NCBI RefSeq assembly: GCF_900119735.1
Contig: NZ_FPJW01000001.1
Span: 592,914 to 656,913 of the forward strand
DNA length: 64,000 bases
Direction: 5' to 3'
From: Marinospirillum alkaliphilum DSM 21637
GTDB lineage: Bacteria; Pseudomonadota; Gammaproteobacteria; Pseudomonadales; Halomonadaceae
The notes under the pieces are model-generated. The model was given only the letters and a program-made list of their open reading frames with translations, searched no databases and had not been told where the DNA came from. The translations under genes and the position numbers were made by a program. Within the stretch, counting starts at the first letter, position 1, and every line of letters starts with the position of its first letter. Of the stretch, positions 26,622 to 36,728 are shown piece after piece.

Positions 26622-27008
26622 TCACTCTCCTTGTGACTGCTGTTGTTCCTGCAACAGGTTTTTGACCTTTTCGACCAGTTCCCGCGTGGAAAAGGGTTTG
26701 GTGATGTAATCATCAGCACCCAGCGCCATACCCTTTTCGCGCTCAACCTCGCGGCCGTGTGCAGTTAGCATCACAATCGGTAGTTTGCTGTAACGGGCTT
26801 CAGCCCTCAGCGCTTCCAGCACTTCAAAACCGCTGATGCCCGGCAGACTGATATCCAGCAGAATAAGATCCGGGGGTACAGCATGGACTTTTTGCAGTGC
26901 CGTTTCCCCATCTGCCGCAGTATCCACCTGAAACCCTGCCTGCTGCATCAGGAACTCCAGTGACAGTACGATGTTCGGCTCGTCATCAACCACCAGAACC
27001 CGGGGCAT
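26622..27008 (-). CDS. Stand-alone CheY-like response regulator
   Basis: 128 residues made only of a receiver domain: acidic pair VDDE, phospho-acceptor D52 in LILLDISLPG, threonine in MLTAHG and lysine in YITKPFS. There is no DNA-binding or enzymatic output domain, so it must act by protein contact. It is first in the operon with the exonuclease, the small membrane protein and the symporter-kinase, which is the obvious phosphodonor. This differs from CbrB and CrbR, which carry output domains. Confidence 0.93.
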   Translation of the reverse strand: MPRVLVVDDEPNIVLSLEFLMQQAGFQVDTAADGETALQKVHAVPPDLILLDISLPGISGFEVLEALRAEARYSKLPIVMLTAHGREVEREKGMALGADDYITKPFSTRELVEKVKNLLQEQQQSQGE

Positions 27009-27125
27009 GGTGCATCTCCTGTAATTTTGGTTTTGTTTTCCTGAGTCTAGTGGTTACTGCAGTTCCTGCAACCAGACCAAGGGTGTAAGATACCGATTTT
27101 TCAGGATAACCCGGAGATTTTTAAC

Positions 27126-28076
27126 TTGTTATTGCATCTGTTGGCGGTGGCAGTGGGGTTGATATTACTGGTCTGGAGTGCTGACCGTTTTGTGGTGGGT
27201 GCCTGTGTCACTGCTGAGCGTATCGGTGTACCGGTGCTGGTGATTGGCATGCTGTTAATGGGGTTTGGTACCTCCGCCCCGGAAATGCTGGTGTCTCTGC
27301 AAGCTTCACTGGATGACAACCCCGGGTTAGCCGTCGGTAATGCGCTGGGCTCCAATATTACCAATATTGCTTTGATTCTGGGTTTAACAGCCTTGTTACG
27401 CCCGGTGGTGGTTGGCTCTACCCTGATTAAGCGTGAGCTACCCATTTTGCTGTTGATCACCTTGTTAGCCAGCGCACTGCTTTTTAATCTGCAGCTGGTG
27501 TTCTGGAAAGGTCTGGTGCTTTTGCTGGCGCTGGTAGCGTTTATTGGTTACAGCTGGTGGCTGGCACAGCAGGGTAAAAGTGATGCACTGCTGGATGAAG
27601 TGAACGAAGTATTGCAACCAATGAGTCAGGCGCGGGCTGTATTCTGGTTGTTGCTGGGCTTGCTGGTGCTGGTGGTCAGTGCCCGGTTGTTGGTCTGGGG
27701 TGCGGTTGCTATCGCGCAAACCCTGGGTGTCAGTGATTTGGTCATCGGACTGACGCTGGTGGCCATAGGCACCAGTCTGCCCGAGTTGGCGGCCAGTATC
27801 GCTGCCGCCCGTCGCAATCAGGCGGACCTGGTGATCGGTAATGTGATCGGTTCAAACATCTTTAACTTGCTGGCGGTACTGCCGATTCCCGCCTTGCTGG
27901 TGGTTGGCTCTCTGGACCCTGCGCTGGTGTGGCGTGATTTGCCGGTGATGCTGGGTCTGACGCTGTTGTTGCTGGTGTTTGCAATCGGGCGTCAATGGCA
28001 GGGGCGCATCAATCGTTACGAAGGTGTGGCCCTGCTGATGTGTTTTGTGGGCTACCAGTGGTGGCTGTTCGGTTGA
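27126..28076 (+). CDS. Calcium/sodium antiporter (CaCA family, YrbG-like)
   Basis: 316 residues and about 10 membrane helices in two inverted repeats. The alpha repeats read GFGTSAPEMLVSLQASL...GNALGSNITN and AIGTSLPELAASIAAAR...GNVIGSNIFN, with the ion-binding acidic and Ser/Asn residues. It exchanges Ca2+ or a related cation for Na+ across the inner membrane. The start is TTG with cggag about 10 bases upstream; no ATG fits without losing the first helix. Convergent with trkA. Confidence 0.93.
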   Translation: MLLHLLAVAVGLILLVWSADRFVVGACVTAERIGVPVLVIGMLLMGFGTSAPEMLVSLQASLDDNPGLAVGNALGSNITNIALILGLTALLRPVVVGSTLIKRELPILLLITLLASALLFNLQLVFWKGLVLLLALVAFIGYSWWLAQQGKSDALLDEVNEVLQPMSQARAVFWLLLGLLVLVVSARLLVWGAVAIAQTLGVSDLVIGLTLVAIGTSLPELAASIAAARRNQADLVIGNVIGSNIFNLLAVLPIPALLVVGSLDPALVWRDLPVMLGLTLLLLVFAIGRQWQGRINRYEGVALLMCFVGYQWWLFG

Positions 28077-28093
28077 ATCTGTCGGGCAGTTGC

Positions 28094-29470
28094 TTAGATA
28101 AAGGTGATGCCCACGGCAAACAGCTGCTCCACTTCGCGAATCTTGCGCTTGTCAACCAGGAACAGGATGACCTGGTCGCCGGAGCGGATCACCAGATCGT
28201 CATGGGCAATCAATACTTCCTTTTCCCGCACCAGTGCGCCAATGGTGACACCTTCCGGCAGTATAATCTGCTCAATGGCACGGCCCACTATTTTTGAGCT
28301 TTTTTCGTCTCCAATGGCCACTGCTTCAATGGCTTCAGCAGCGCCGCGGCGCAGTGAGTGGACATTTTTGACCTGACCGCGACGGATGTGGGTCAGCAGG
28401 CTGCCGATGGTGGCCAGTTGGGGTGAAAAAGCGATATCCACTTCACCGCCCTGTACCAGATCAACATAAGCGGCATTGTTGATCAGGGTCATGACCTTGC
28501 CTGCCCCCATGCGTTTGGCCAGCATGGAGGACATGATGTTGACTTCATCGTCATTGGTTACCGCACAGAAGATATCGGCATCCTCGATGCTTTCTTCCTG
28601 CAGCAGGTTCTTGTCGGTGGCAGTACCGTTGAGTACCACTGTACGTTCCAGCTTGTCAGCCAGTTCCGTACAGCGTTGTGGCGAGTATTCAATCAGTTTG
28701 ACCTGGTACTCATGCTCCAGGCTTTCTGCCAGACGCTCACCAATGTTGCCGCCACCGGCAATCACAATGCGCTTGTAGCTGTGGTCAACCCGACGCATTT
28801 CACTCATTACTGCGCGAATGTCCTGACGAGCGGCTAGAAAGAATACTTCGTCATCCACCTGGATCACTGTATTGCCCTTGGGAATCAGTGCCTGATTCTG
28901 CCGATAAATGGCAGCCACGCGAGTGTCTACATTGGGGATGTGCTGGCGCAAGGCTGACAGCTCCTGACCAATCAGCGGGCCGCCATGGTGGGCTCGAACG
29001 GCCACCAACTGCACCAGGCCACCGGCAAAATCCAGCACCTGCAGTGCACCGGGATATTCAATCAGGCGGCGAATGTGGTTGGTCACCACCTGCTCGGGGC
29101 TGATTAATACGTCGATATCAAAACCGCGTTCGGTACGAAACAATCCCTTGCGTGACAGGTAGGCTGCTGAGCGTACGCGGGCTATTTTGGTGGGGGTGTT
29201 GAATAGTGCATGAGCCACCTGGCAGGCCACCATGTTGACCTCATCCGAGTTGGTCACGGCAATCAGCATGTCTGCATCTTCACAACCTGCCTGACGCAGC
29301 ACTGCAGGGAAGGAGGCCTTGCCTTGAATGATGCGGATATCCAGCTTGTTCTGCAGATCCCGCAGGCGGTTGGGATCACTGTCCACTACGGTGATGTCGT
29401 TTTCTTCCCCGGCAAGGTTTTCAGCCAGGGTGCCACCCACCTGACCAGCACCGAGAATGATGATTTTCAT
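28094..29470 (-). CDS. trkA: Trk potassium-uptake regulatory subunit TrkA
   Basis: 458 residues with two tandem RCK units, each a Rossmann NAD-binding fold ([17 protein letters not shown] and [16 protein letters not shown]) followed by a TrkA-C ligand domain. It is a peripheral subunit that gates TrkH with NAD(H) and ATP/ADP. ATG 29470 begins the conserved N-terminus; the open frame upstream lies in the trkA-trkH junction and is not homologous. It starts 11 bases after the trkH stop, so the pair is co-transcribed. E. coli keeps these genes apart. Confidence 0.95.
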   Translation of the reverse strand: MKIIILGAGQVGGTLAENLAGEENDITVVDSDPNRLRDLQNKLDIRIIQGKASFPAVLRQAGCEDADMLIAVTNSDEVNMVACQVAHALFNTPTKIARVRSAAYLSRKGLFRTERGFDIDVLISPEQVVTNHIRRLIEYPGALQVLDFAGGLVQLVAVRAHHGGPLIGQELSALRQHIPNVDTRVAAIYRQNQALIPKGNTVIQVDDEVFFLAARQDIRAVMSEMRRVDHSYKRIVIAGGGNIGERLAESLEHEYQVKLIEYSPQRCTELADKLERTVVLNGTATDKNLLQEESIEDADIFCAVTNDDEVNIMSSMLAKRMGAGKVMTLINNAAYVDLVQGGEVDIAFSPQLATIGSLLTHIRRGQVKNVHSLRRGAAEAIEAVAIGDEKSSKIVGRAIEQIILPEGVTIGALVREKEVLIAHDDLVIRSGDQVILFLVDKRKIREVEQLFAVGITFI

Positions 29471-29481
29471 CGTAAAACTCC

Positions 29482-31023
29482 TTAGGCCCGCCAGAAGGCG
29501 CGAGTGAACAGGATCATGAAGGTGACAATTTCCAGGCGACCCAGAATCATACCGAGGCACATCAGCCATTTACCGGCATCTGGCAGGCTGGAAAAATTGC
29601 CAGCCGGGCCCACGGTATCACCCAGGCCGGGACCCACGTTGGCTACAGCTGTAACTGCCGCGGTAAAGCTGGTGATGAAGTCCAGCCCCATAAAAGACAG
29701 TGCCAATGCCAGCGCTGCAATGGTGGCAAAAAAGAAAAAGGCAAACGCCACCATAGAGCGGATAACGTCATCCGGCACAGGCTTGCCGTTGTAACGCTGG
29801 GAAAACACCCCTCGGGGATGCAGTAGAGTCATCATCTGGTTGCGCATCAGCATCAGCGATAGCTGGTGGCGGAATACTTTAAAGCCACCGCTGGTGGACC
29901 CGGAGCAGCCGCCAATGAACATCAGGTACAAAAAGAAGATAACGGCAAAGTTGCCCCAGGCATTGTAGTCGCTGGAGGCGTAACCCGTGGTGGTGACGAC
30001 TGAAACAATGTTAAAGGTGGCGTGAGTCAGGGCTTCAAACCAGTCCCAGCCCTGTTGGGTCATCAGGTAGAGGGTTAAAATGCCGACCGCACTGATCAGG
30101 ATCTTGAACAGGGCTTGCACCTGGCTGTCCATCAGCATGGGCATCGGGCGCCCCTGAATCAGGTGTACAAAAAGCACAAAGGGTAAAGCACCCAGAAACA
30201 TGAACAGGATGCTGATCCATAAAATACTGGGTGTATCAGCAAAGTGTCCCATGGATGCATCATAGTTGGCAAAGCCACCAGTGGCAGAGGTGGTCATGCC
30301 ATGCACCACGGCATCAAACAGATTCATGCCAGCCAGCCAGTAGCTGAAAACACACAGCAGTGTCAGGCCCACATATACCTTGCCAATGGCTTTGGCCAGG
30401 GTGCCTGAGCGAGGCATGGCTTTTTCCGACCAGTCAGAGGACTCCGACTGGAACAACCGCATGCCACCGACCTGCAGGAAGGGGAGGATGGCCATACCCA
30501 TGACAATGATACCGATGCCACCTAACCATTGCAGGATCGCACGCCACAGCAGGATGCCGTGAGACATGGTGTCCAGTCCGGACAGGATGGTGGCACCGGT
30601 GGTGGTGAGACCGGAAACCGTTTCAAAAACAGCATCAGAAATACTTAGATCGGTGGAGCCAAACAGCAATGGAATGGATGAAAACAGGCTCAGTACCAGC
30701 CAGCTTAACGAGGTCAGCAGAAAAATCTGGCGGCCTCGAAGGTTAAAGGGGGCTAAAGAGCCGACCACCACCATCAGACCACCGCTGACCAGGGTGATGG
30801 CCATTGAATAGAAAAAAATCTGCATGTCACCCTGCTGCCCTTCAATGGATAGCAGAATGATCGGGGCAAGCTTGAAGGCACCCAGCAATAGCAGCAGCAG
30901 GCCCAGAAGTTTAATGATAGGGGCCAGCCATTCAAACCAGTGACGAAGTGGGGATACCTGTTGGCGCCGACTGGAACGACTTTCAGTTTTGGGTATGGTG
31001 TGTCTGGACGAAGTGGCCTGCAT
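29482..31023 (-). CDS. trkH: Potassium uptake transporter TrkH/TrkI
   Basis: 513 residues from ATG 31023 (agga 7 bases upstream), slightly longer than E. coli TrkH (about 485) because of an N-terminal cytoplasmic tail. The four selectivity-filter segments are [25 protein letters not shown] and ANVGPGLGD. It is an inner-membrane K+ channel-like transporter, likely Na+- or H+-coupled, partnered by TrkA downstream. Halophilic relatives call this longer form TrkI. Confidence 0.94.
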   Translation of the reverse strand: MQATSSRHTIPKTESRSSRRQQVSPLRHWFEWLAPIIKLLGLLLLLLGAFKLAPIILLSIEGQQGDMQIFFYSMAITLVSGGLMVVVGSLAPFNLRGRQIFLLTSLSWLVLSLFSSIPLLFGSTDLSISDAVFETVSGLTTTGATILSGLDTMSHGILLWRAILQWLGGIGIIVMGMAILPFLQVGGMRLFQSESSDWSEKAMPRSGTLAKAIGKVYVGLTLLCVFSYWLAGMNLFDAVVHGMTTSATGGFANYDASMGHFADTPSILWISILFMFLGALPFVLFVHLIQGRPMPMLMDSQVQALFKILISAVGILTLYLMTQQGWDWFEALTHATFNIVSVVTTTGYASSDYNAWGNFAVIFFLYLMFIGGCSGSTSGGFKVFRHQLSLMLMRNQMMTLLHPRGVFSQRYNGKPVPDDVIRSMVAFAFFFFATIAALALALSFMGLDFITSFTAAVTAVANVGPGLGDTVGPAGNFSSLPDAGKWLMCLGMILGRLEIVTFMILFTRAFWRA

Positions 31024-31111
31024 GAGGATTCCTGACGGAGCGCCTTGTCGTTTTTTGGGGTAGCTTAACGCGGGTGCAGCATTATGACCAGTAACAGTCG
31101 CCCAATCGGGC

Positions 31112-31117
31112 ATTATA
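31112..31117 (-). promoter_or_regulatory. Perfect -10 element for trkH-trkA
   Basis: TATAAT on the minus strand, about 90 bases before the trkH ATG. No good -35 sits at 16-18 bases. A TTTACA at shorter spacing lies within the GTGTTT/AAACAC inverted repeat, hinting at activator or repressor control. Confidence 0.35.
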
Positions 31118-31122
31118 CCTGG

Positions 31123-31138
31123 GTGTTTTTGTAAACAC
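31123..31138. repeat. GTGTTT-N4-AAACAC inverted repeat between trkH and thioesterase promoters
   Basis: Perfect 6-base arms (31123-31128 and 31133-31138). The repeat lies between the minus-strand -10 of trkH and the plus-strand -35 of the thioesterase gene, so a protein bound there could affect both. No regulator is identified. Confidence 0.35.
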
Positions 31139-31142
31139 TCGT

Positions 31143-31170
31143 TTGAAAATACTTTCGATCAGGCTAGACT
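31143..31170 (+). promoter_or_regulatory. Probable thioesterase-gene promoter
   Basis: -35 TTGAAA (31143-31148), 16-base spacer and -10 TAGACT (31165-31170), 46 bases before the ATG. Confidence 0.5.
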
Positions 31171-31216
31171 GACTGTTTTCCCTGTTGCTGATGGCAGCAA
31201 CAAGCAGGAGTGCAAG

Positions 31217-31636
31217 ATGCAGACCCGTACCCCAATCAAGATTCGTGGATATCATCTGGACCTTTATGGTCACGTCAACAATGCCCGCTACCTGGAGTTT
31301 CTGGAGGAGGCGCGATGGGACTTCCTGGAACAGCAGGTGGACATAGCTACCTTCACCGGCTCCGGTCTGGGATTGGCCGTGGTGAACATCAATATCAACT
31401 ATCGGCGTGGTGCTTATGTTAACGAAGAAATTGAGGTGGTGACCACGCTGGCTCGCATTGGCAACAAGAGTGCCGTGATGCACCAGGATGTGGTGCTGAA
31501 GGGTACAGATGTGCTGGTAGCAGATGCTGACATCACTTTTGTGGTGACCGATCAGAAAGCACAGAAAGCAGTAGCGCTGGAAGGTGAGCTGCGTCAGGTG
31601 CTGGAGCAATGGCAAACGCTACAACCGGCTATCTGA
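31217..31636 (+). CDS. Acyl-CoA thioesterase (4HBT hotdog family, YbgC-like)
   Basis: 139-residue single hotdog domain. The catalytic Asp motif YHLDLYGHVNNARYLEF matches the 4-hydroxybenzoyl-CoA thioesterase family. A second signature is VVNININYRRGAYVNEEIEV. It is cytoplasmic and likely hydrolyses an acyl-CoA to free acid; the chain specificity cannot be seen. caggag precedes the ATG. Single gene between trkH (divergent) and cmk. Confidence 0.88.
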   Translation: MQTRTPIKIRGYHLDLYGHVNNARYLEFLEEARWDFLEQQVDIATFTGSGLGLAVVNININYRRGAYVNEEIEVVTTLARIGNKSAVMHQDVVLKGTDVLVADADITFVVTDQKAQKAVALEGELRQVLEQWQTLQPAI

Positions 31637-31672
31637 AGCGGCAGGCTTTAATGCAATTGTCATCCAAGCGAG

Positions 31673-31678
31673 TATAAT
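31673..31678 (+). promoter_or_regulatory. Perfect -10 TATAAT upstream of cmk
   Basis: TATAAT 60 bases before the cmk start, followed by the GC-rich gcgccc often seen at growth-linked start sites. The -35 is poor (about AATGCA at 17 bases). Confidence 0.4.
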
Positions 31679-31738
31679 GCGCCCTCAAAATTGCCAGGCT
31701 GCAGGATTGCAGCGGGAAACTGCAGGGGGAGACAAGCA

Positions 31739-32449
31739 ATGAGTTCCTTGGATAACAAGGTACCAGTCATCACGCTGGATGGGCCAGGCGGAGCCGGTAA
31801 GGGAACGGTCAGTATGTTGCTGGCCCGTGAACTGGGGTGGCACCTGTTGGATTCTGGTGCGCTGTACCGGTTGGTCGGACTGGCTGCTGAGCATCACGGT
31901 GTGGCGCTGGATAACGAAGCTGCGCTGGGTGTGTTGGCGGAACATCTGGATGTGCAGTTCCTTACTGCGCGTGAGGATCTGGTGCAGGTGGTGCTGGAAG
32001 GTGAGGATGTCAGTCATGAGTTGCGTACCGAGCGGGTAGGCGGTTTGGCATCGCAGGTGGCCGCATTACCGGCCGTTCGCCAGGCGTTATTGGCCCGCCA
32101 GCGAGCCTTTCGTGAGTTTCCAGGACTGATTTGTGATGGTCGGGATATGGGCACAGTGGTGTTTCCTGAGGCTCCCTTGAAAATTTACCTGACCGCCAGC
32201 GCTGATGAACGTGCCCGCCGCAGGCTGGAACAGTTGCGCGCCAAGGGCGTTGCTGCTAGTCTATTGGACCTTAAAAATGACATTCTGGAGCGTGATGCGC
32301 GTGACATGAATCGCACAACAGCGCCACTGCGACCTGCAGATGATGCTGTTGAAGTGGACACCACGTCGCTGAATATCCCGGATGTCGTCGATTTGATTCT
32401 TGCTGAGGCGAAAAGCCGCGGCTTGATATCCCAGGCATCCTCCGCCTGA
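31739..32449 (+). CDS. cmk: Cytidylate kinase
   Basis: 236 residues. It phosphorylates CMP and dCMP for nucleotide recycling. The P-loop [11 protein letters not shown], the base-binding [22 protein letters not shown] and the lid [11 protein letters not shown] are all seen. ATG 31739 follows gggggag by 8 bases; the frame runs open to 31691, but that start lacks homology. Placed before rpsA as in most proteobacteria. Confidence 0.95.
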   Translation: MSSLDNKVPVITLDGPGGAGKGTVSMLLARELGWHLLDSGALYRLVGLAAEHHGVALDNEAALGVLAEHLDVQFLTAREDLVQVVLEGEDVSHELRTERVGGLASQVAALPAVRQALLARQRAFREFPGLICDGRDMGTVVFPEAPLKIYLTASADERARRRLEQLRAKGVAASLLDLKNDILERDARDMNRTTAPLRPADDAVEVDTTSLNIPDVVDLILAEAKSRGLISQASSA

Positions 32450-32643
32450 GAAGTGTTCAAGTCGAAGTAGTACGGAGGTCATTCGGGACGGTGTCATAGT
32501 TTGTCGGGGTCCTTTAATCTGAAAATCCCGTCAGGCTTAACCGGCGTCAACACCCCCGGATGGAAATCATCAGGCCCGCGTTTGCTGGTGGCGCGGAGGG
32601 CGGCAATTCCGCCGCATTAAAGACATTTAATTGAGTGAAATTC
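32450..32643 (+). promoter_or_regulatory. Untranslated leader of rpsA, possible autogenous control region
   Basis: A 194-base gap between cmk and rpsA. A hairpin GGCGG (32599-32603) / CCGCC (32609-32613) with loop CAATT lies 30 bases before the ATG. No true Shine-Dalgarno adjoins the start; only gag of ttgagtgaa is near. A weak SD and structured leader are features of the S1-autoregulated E. coli rpsA mRNA, so I infer the same control here. Confidence 0.45.
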
Positions 32644-34314
32644 ATGACTGAATCCTTTGCCGAACTCTTTGAACAAAGCTTGCAGACCGTCAACATGGAG
32701 GTGGGCTCCATCATCCGTGCGACCATCGTTGATGTGGATGGTGACTGGGTTACCGTAAACGCGGGCCTGAAGTCTGAAGGTGTGATCCACCGTAGCCAGT
32801 TCGAAGGTACTGATGTACTGAACGTGGGTGACGAAGTGCTGGTGGCTCTGGAAACCGTGGAAGACGGTTTCGGCGAAACGCGCCTGTCCCGTGAAAAAGC
32901 ACGTCGTGCCGAGTCCTGGATCGAACTGGAAGCAGCTTTCGAGAAGAACGAAGTCGTCAAGGGTATCATCAACGGCAAGGTCAAGGGTGGCTTCACTGTT
33001 GACATCAACACCATCCGTGCCTTCCTGCCTGGTTCTCTGGTGGATGTACGTCCGGTACGCGACACTGCCCACCTGGAAAACAAAGAGCTGGACTTCAAAG
33101 TTATCAAGCTGGATGCCAAGCGTAACAACGTTGTTGTTTCTCGCCGTGCTGTGCTGGAAGCTGAAAACTCTGCTGAGCGCGAGCAACTGCTGGCTAACCT
33201 GGCCGAAGGTCAGGAAGTCAAGGGTATCGTCAAGAACCTCACTGACTACGGTGCCTTCGTTGATCTGGGCGGCGTAGATGGCCTGCTGCACATCACTGAC
33301 ATGGCCTGGAAGCGTATCAAGCATCCTTCCGAGATCGTGGCAGTTGGCGACGAGATCAATGTCAAGGTGCTGAAGTTCGACCGCGAGCGCAACCGCGTTT
33401 CTCTGGGTCTGAAGCAACTGGGCGAAGATCCGTGGATCCAGATCAAGGCCCGTTACCCGGAAAACTCCGTGATCAAGGCCCGCATCACCAACCTGACCGA
33501 CTACGGCTGTTTTGCCGAGCTGGAAGAGGGCGTGGAAGGTCTGGTACACGTTTCCGAAATGGATTGGACCAACAAGAACGTCAACCCGAAAGCTGTTGTC
33601 AGCCTGGGCGACGAAATCGAAGTGATGATCCTGGACATCGACGAAGAGCGTCGTCGTATTTCCCTGGGTATCAAGCAGTGCCGTGCCAATCCGTGGGAAG
33701 AGTTCTCCGGTAAGTACAACAAGGGTGACAAGGTCACCGGCGCGATCAAGTCCATCACTGACTTCGGTATCTTTGTTGGTCTGAATGGTGGTATCGACGG
33801 TCTGGTTCACCTGTCTGACATCTCCTGGAACGAAACCGGTGAAGAAGCCGTGCGTCGTTTCAAGAAGGGTGAAGAAGTTGAAACCATCATTCTGTCCATC
33901 GACCCTGAGCGCGAGCGCATTTCCCTGGGCATCAAGCAGCTGGAAAGTGATCCGTTCAACGAGTTCCTGGCGCTGAATGACAAGGGTTCCATTGTTAAAG
34001 GCAAGGTGGTTTCCATTGAAGCCAAAGAAGCTGTTGTTGCGCTGAACGATGAAGTTCAGGCTGTACTGAAAGCCTCTGAAATCAGTGCTGAGCGTGTTGA
34101 AGATGCACGTAACGTTCTGAACGAAGGTGATGAAGTTGAAGCCCGCATCATCAATGTTGATCGCAAGAACCGTGTGATCAGCCTGTCCATCAAAGCCAAA
34201 GAAAAGGCTGAAACTGAGCAAGCGATGGCTGCCCAGCGTGATGCCCAGGCTGAAATGGCTGGTCCGACCACCATTGGTGATCTGATCAAGCAGCAGATGG
34301 AAAACCAGAACTGA
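32644..34314 (+). CDS. rpsA: 30S ribosomal protein S1
   Basis: 556 residues, one fewer than E. coli S1, with six S1/OB repeats. The N-terminus [13 protein letters not shown] binds S2 on the 30S subunit. Repeats 3-6 carry the RNA-binding pattern seen in [19 protein letters not shown] and [20 protein letters not shown]. It unwinds and docks mRNA. Codon use is strongly biased, as in a highly expressed gene. GTG at 32635 is in frame, but the conserved start is ATG 32644. ihfB, usually next, is missing; a terminator follows. Confidence 0.98.
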   Translation: MTESFAELFEQSLQTVNMEVGSIIRATIVDVDGDWVTVNAGLKSEGVIHRSQFEGTDVLNVGDEVLVALETVEDGFGETRLSREKARRAESWIELEAAFEKNEVVKGIINGKVKGGFTVDINTIRAFLPGSLVDVRPVRDTAHLENKELDFKVIKLDAKRNNVVVSRRAVLEAENSAEREQLLANLAEGQEVKGIVKNLTDYGAFVDLGGVDGLLHITDMAWKRIKHPSEIVAVGDEINVKVLKFDRERNRVSLGLKQLGEDPWIQIKARYPENSVIKARITNLTDYGCFAELEEGVEGLVHVSEMDWTNKNVNPKAVVSLGDEIEVMILDIDEERRRISLGIKQCRANPWEEFSGKYNKGDKVTGAIKSITDFGIFVGLNGGIDGLVHLSDISWNETGEEAVRRFKKGEEVETIILSIDPERERISLGIKQLESDPFNEFLALNDKGSIVKGKVVSIEAKEAVVALNDEVQAVLKASEISAERVEDARNVLNEGDEVEARIINVDRKNRVISLSIKAKEKAETEQAMAAQRDAQAEMAGPTTIGDLIKQQMENQN

Positions 34315-34336
34315 TTCACTGAAATCAGTCTGTCAG

Positions 34337-34370
34337 AAACCGTCACCCCAAGGGGTGGCGGTTTTTTTTT
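34337..34370 (+). terminator. Strong Rho-independent terminator after rpsA
   Basis: AAACCGTCACCCC (34337-34349), two-base AA tip (in practice a slightly larger loop), GGGGTGGCGGTTT (34352-34364) and T run to 34370. Confidence 0.92.
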
Positions 34371-34428
34371 GCCTTCAGCATGGCTATGCTGATACCAGCA
34401 GCTTTTGTAATTCAGTTGGGAGGGCATC

Positions 34429-35565
34429 ATGCATTACCCTGGTCTGCTGGTCCTGTGCCTGAGTCTTGTACTGGTTTCGCCAGTTCTTCAAGCGCGTGTA
34501 CTGGAGAGTGATCTGTATCCTTTGCAGGTTGAGCAACTGACAGATGGCTTGGAAAATCCCTGGTCACTGGTTTTTTTGCCGGAAGGTGAGGTGCTGATTA
34601 CTGAGCGCCCAGGTCGTTTAAGACGCTTGATTGACGGCCAGTTAATGCCACAGCCAGTCAGTGGACTGCCACCGGTGCATCCAACCGGTCAGGGTGGTTT
34701 GCTGGATCTGGCCCTGCATCCTGATTTTGAACAGAACCGGTGGCTGTATTTCAGTTATGTCGATCGCAATCGCGAGGGTTATACCACCCGGGTTGCCCGA
34801 GGTGTTTATCGTTCAGGTCGGCTGTCTGCAGTGGAAGTGATTTTTACCGCCGAACCACGCAGCAGTGGTGGGCGGCATTTTGGCAGTCGCCTGGTGTTTG
34901 ATCATGAGGGGTATTTATACATCACCATCGGTGATCGAGGTGAGATGCAGCGCGCACAAGATCCTGCTGATCATGCCGGCAGTGTCATTCGGCTGCATGC
35001 TGATGGCCGAATTCCAGATACAAACCCTGGTGTATTAAAGTCTGGCTGGCGGCCTGAAATTTATGCCATTGGCACCCGTAATGCCCAGGGGATGGCGCTG
35101 CATCCTGAAACGGGTGAGGTCTGGTTGCAGGAGCACGGCCCTCGCGGCGGTGACGAGGTGAATCGTATTCAGGCAGGGCTGAACTATGGCTGGCCTGAAG
35201 TGACTCATGGCCGCAATTACACCGGCACATCCATCACACCGCATCAGCATTTGCCCGGTATGGAGTCACCACTCTGGCACTGGACACCTTCCATTGCACC
35301 TTCGGGCATGATGTTTTACACCGGTGAATTATTTCCAGCCTGGCAAGGTCAGTTACTGGTTGGGGCTTTGGCAGGCAGGCTGATTTCGCGGCTGGAGGTC
35401 AGTGGCAGCGGTGATGACTGGCAGGTTGCGGAGCAGGAAAGATTTTTTCAGGTCATGAATGTACGGGTCAGGGATGTGCGTCAGGCACCAGATGGCAGTA
35501 TCTGGGTGCTGACGGATGATCGAAACGGTCAGTTGTTGCGCTTGAGTCCTGCTGACAGGCTTTAA
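34429..35565 (+). CDS. PQQ-dependent soluble aldose sugar dehydrogenase (YliI/Asd type)
   Basis: 378 residues with a signal peptide (LLVLCLSLVLVSPVLQA) for the periplasm. The six-bladed beta-propeller is recognised by LENPWSLVFLPEGEVLITERPGR (shown here only in part: GEVLITERPGRLRRL), RHFGSRLVFDHEGYLYI, GTRNAQGMALHPETGEVW, GPRGGDEVN and NYGWPEV. The family oxidises aldoses using PQQ. No pqq genes are in the window. The stop overlaps that of the convergent HD-GYP gene by 3 bases. Confidence 0.9.
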   Translation: MHYPGLLVLCLSLVLVSPVLQARVLESDLYPLQVEQLTDGLENPWSLVFLPEGEVLITERPGRLRRLIDGQLMPQPVSGLPPVHPTGQGGLLDLALHPDFEQNRWLYFSYVDRNREGYTTRVARGVYRSGRLSAVEVIFTAEPRSSGGRHFGSRLVFDHEGYLYITIGDRGEMQRAQDPADHAGSVIRLHADGRIPDTNPGVLKSGWRPEIYAIGTRNAQGMALHPETGEVWLQEHGPRGGDEVNRIQAGLNYGWPEVTHGRNYTGTSITPHQHLPGMESPLWHWTPSIAPSGMMFYTGELFPAWQGQLLVGALAGRLISRLEVSGSGDDWQVAEQERFFQVMNVRVRDVRQAPDGSIWVLTDDRNGQLLRLSPADRL

Positions 35566-36728
35566 AGCTCAACCGCCTTGCGCACATGTACACCCCAGAA
35601 CAGGAAGGGCTGCAGGGGTTTTAACAGATCACTGGAGAGTACTTCAACAATGTTGAATTCTTCCAGCTTGGTATCTCTGGGCGGTGGGTGCATATAAACC
35701 TGGCCGCTGATGGCACGAATCCCGGCGCAGATGGGGTGGTGAATACTCTCGCTGCGCTCAGTGACTACGGCGGTATCACCATTTTTCAGTTTCACAGCGG
35801 TGCCAGGCGGATAAACACCAATTTGATTGAGAAAGAGCTTGGTCAGTGCCGGACCAACCAGCGTGCCGCGCTCACTGAAAATCTGCCGCAGTGCAACTTT
35901 CACCGGCAGTGCCTGACGGTATTCACGTTTGCCGATCAGGGCGATGTAGATATCAGCCAAGGCCAGCAGGCGAGCTTCATTGGCAATCTCGTCGCCTTTC
36001 AGGCCTTTAGGGTAACCGCTGCCATCCAGGCGCTCGTGGTGATGAAGCACGGCACGTATCCACATTGGATCTTTAACGCCTATTGCTTCAAGCAGTTCCA
36101 CCGAGCGCTCCGGGTGGTTGCGAATCTGTTCACGCTGTTCATCCGTTAGAGGTGATTTCTGGCGGTTCAGTTTGTCCTGGACTGTCAGCATGCCAATATT
36201 GGCAGTAAGTGCTGCCGCAAGGGTGCAGAATAGCTGTTCGCCATGCATTTTCAGCTTTTGTGCCACCACGGCAATCAGGATGGCACACTGGATCGGGTGA
36301 TAAATGCTGTAGGAGCCTTCTTCAGCACGTGGCCAGTGTACGGTGCCCAGGAGGGCTTCCGGTGCTCTTTCGGCGAGTCCTATGATCTGGCTGCAGATCA
36401 TGCGAATGTCGCGCTGAAAGGCCTCAGGAGCACCCGGCGCACCGCTTTTGAGGTGGCGAAATGTGCGGGAGAGCTGATCTTCCAGTTCCAGCACTTCCAG
36501 AAATGGGTTAACGTTTGCGCTGTAACGGAAAGGTTTGAATTCGCTGGAATAATCAACGCGGTCACTGGGGTCGCGCTTGACCAGGCCGCGAGCCAGCAGC
36601 AGTTCAATCTGCTCCTGATTGCCAATTACGGCTCCTTTGGAGAGCAGTAGCCGACCCCCTCTGGTGTAAATATCCAGAGTAGTTTTTCTGCCTACGGCCA
36701 ACTCACTGGGGCGTAATTTTTCCAGCAT
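35562..36728 (-). CDS. HD-GYP domain protein with degenerate HD motif
   Basis: 388 residues. A DUF3391-type N-terminal region (about 1-120) precedes an HD-GYP domain (about 160-330). HHERLDGSGYP and downstream GLKGDEIA are intact, but the expected LLHDIGK reads LTANIGM, so both metal-binding His and Asp are gone. The later ADVFDAL reads ADIYIAL. Canonical members hydrolyse cyclic-di-GMP; this one is probably inactive or acts as a binding protein. It is divergent from the EAL-HDOD gene across a 266-base gap. Confidence 0.87.
   Translation of the reverse strand: MLEKLRPSELAVGRKTTLDIYTRGGRLLLSKGAVIGNQEQIELLLARGLVKRDPSDRVDYSSEFKPFRYSANVNPFLEVLELEDQLSRTFRHLKSGAPGAPEAFQRDIRMICSQIIGLAERAPEALLGTVHWPRAEEGSYSIYHPIQCAILIAVVAQKLKMHGEQLFCTLAAALTANIGMLTVQDKLNRQKSPLTDEQREQIRNHPERSVELLEAIGVKDPMWIRAVLHHHERLDGSGYPKGLKGDEIANEARLLALADIYIALIGKREYRQALPVKVALRQIFSERGTLVGPALTKLFLNQIGVYPPGTAVKLKNGDTAVVTERSESIHHPICAGIRAISGQVYMHPPPRDTKLEEFNIVEVLSSDLLKPLQPFLFWGVHVRKAVEL

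Noticed and set aside
29471-29569. Upstream extension of trkA
   Set aside because: It runs into the trkH 3' end. The Rossmann fold begins at ATG 29470.
32617-34221. A 534-codon open frame on the minus strand across rpsA
   Set aside because: It is the antisense shadow of the highly biased rpsA codons. There is no ribosome-binding site, and rpsA is certain.
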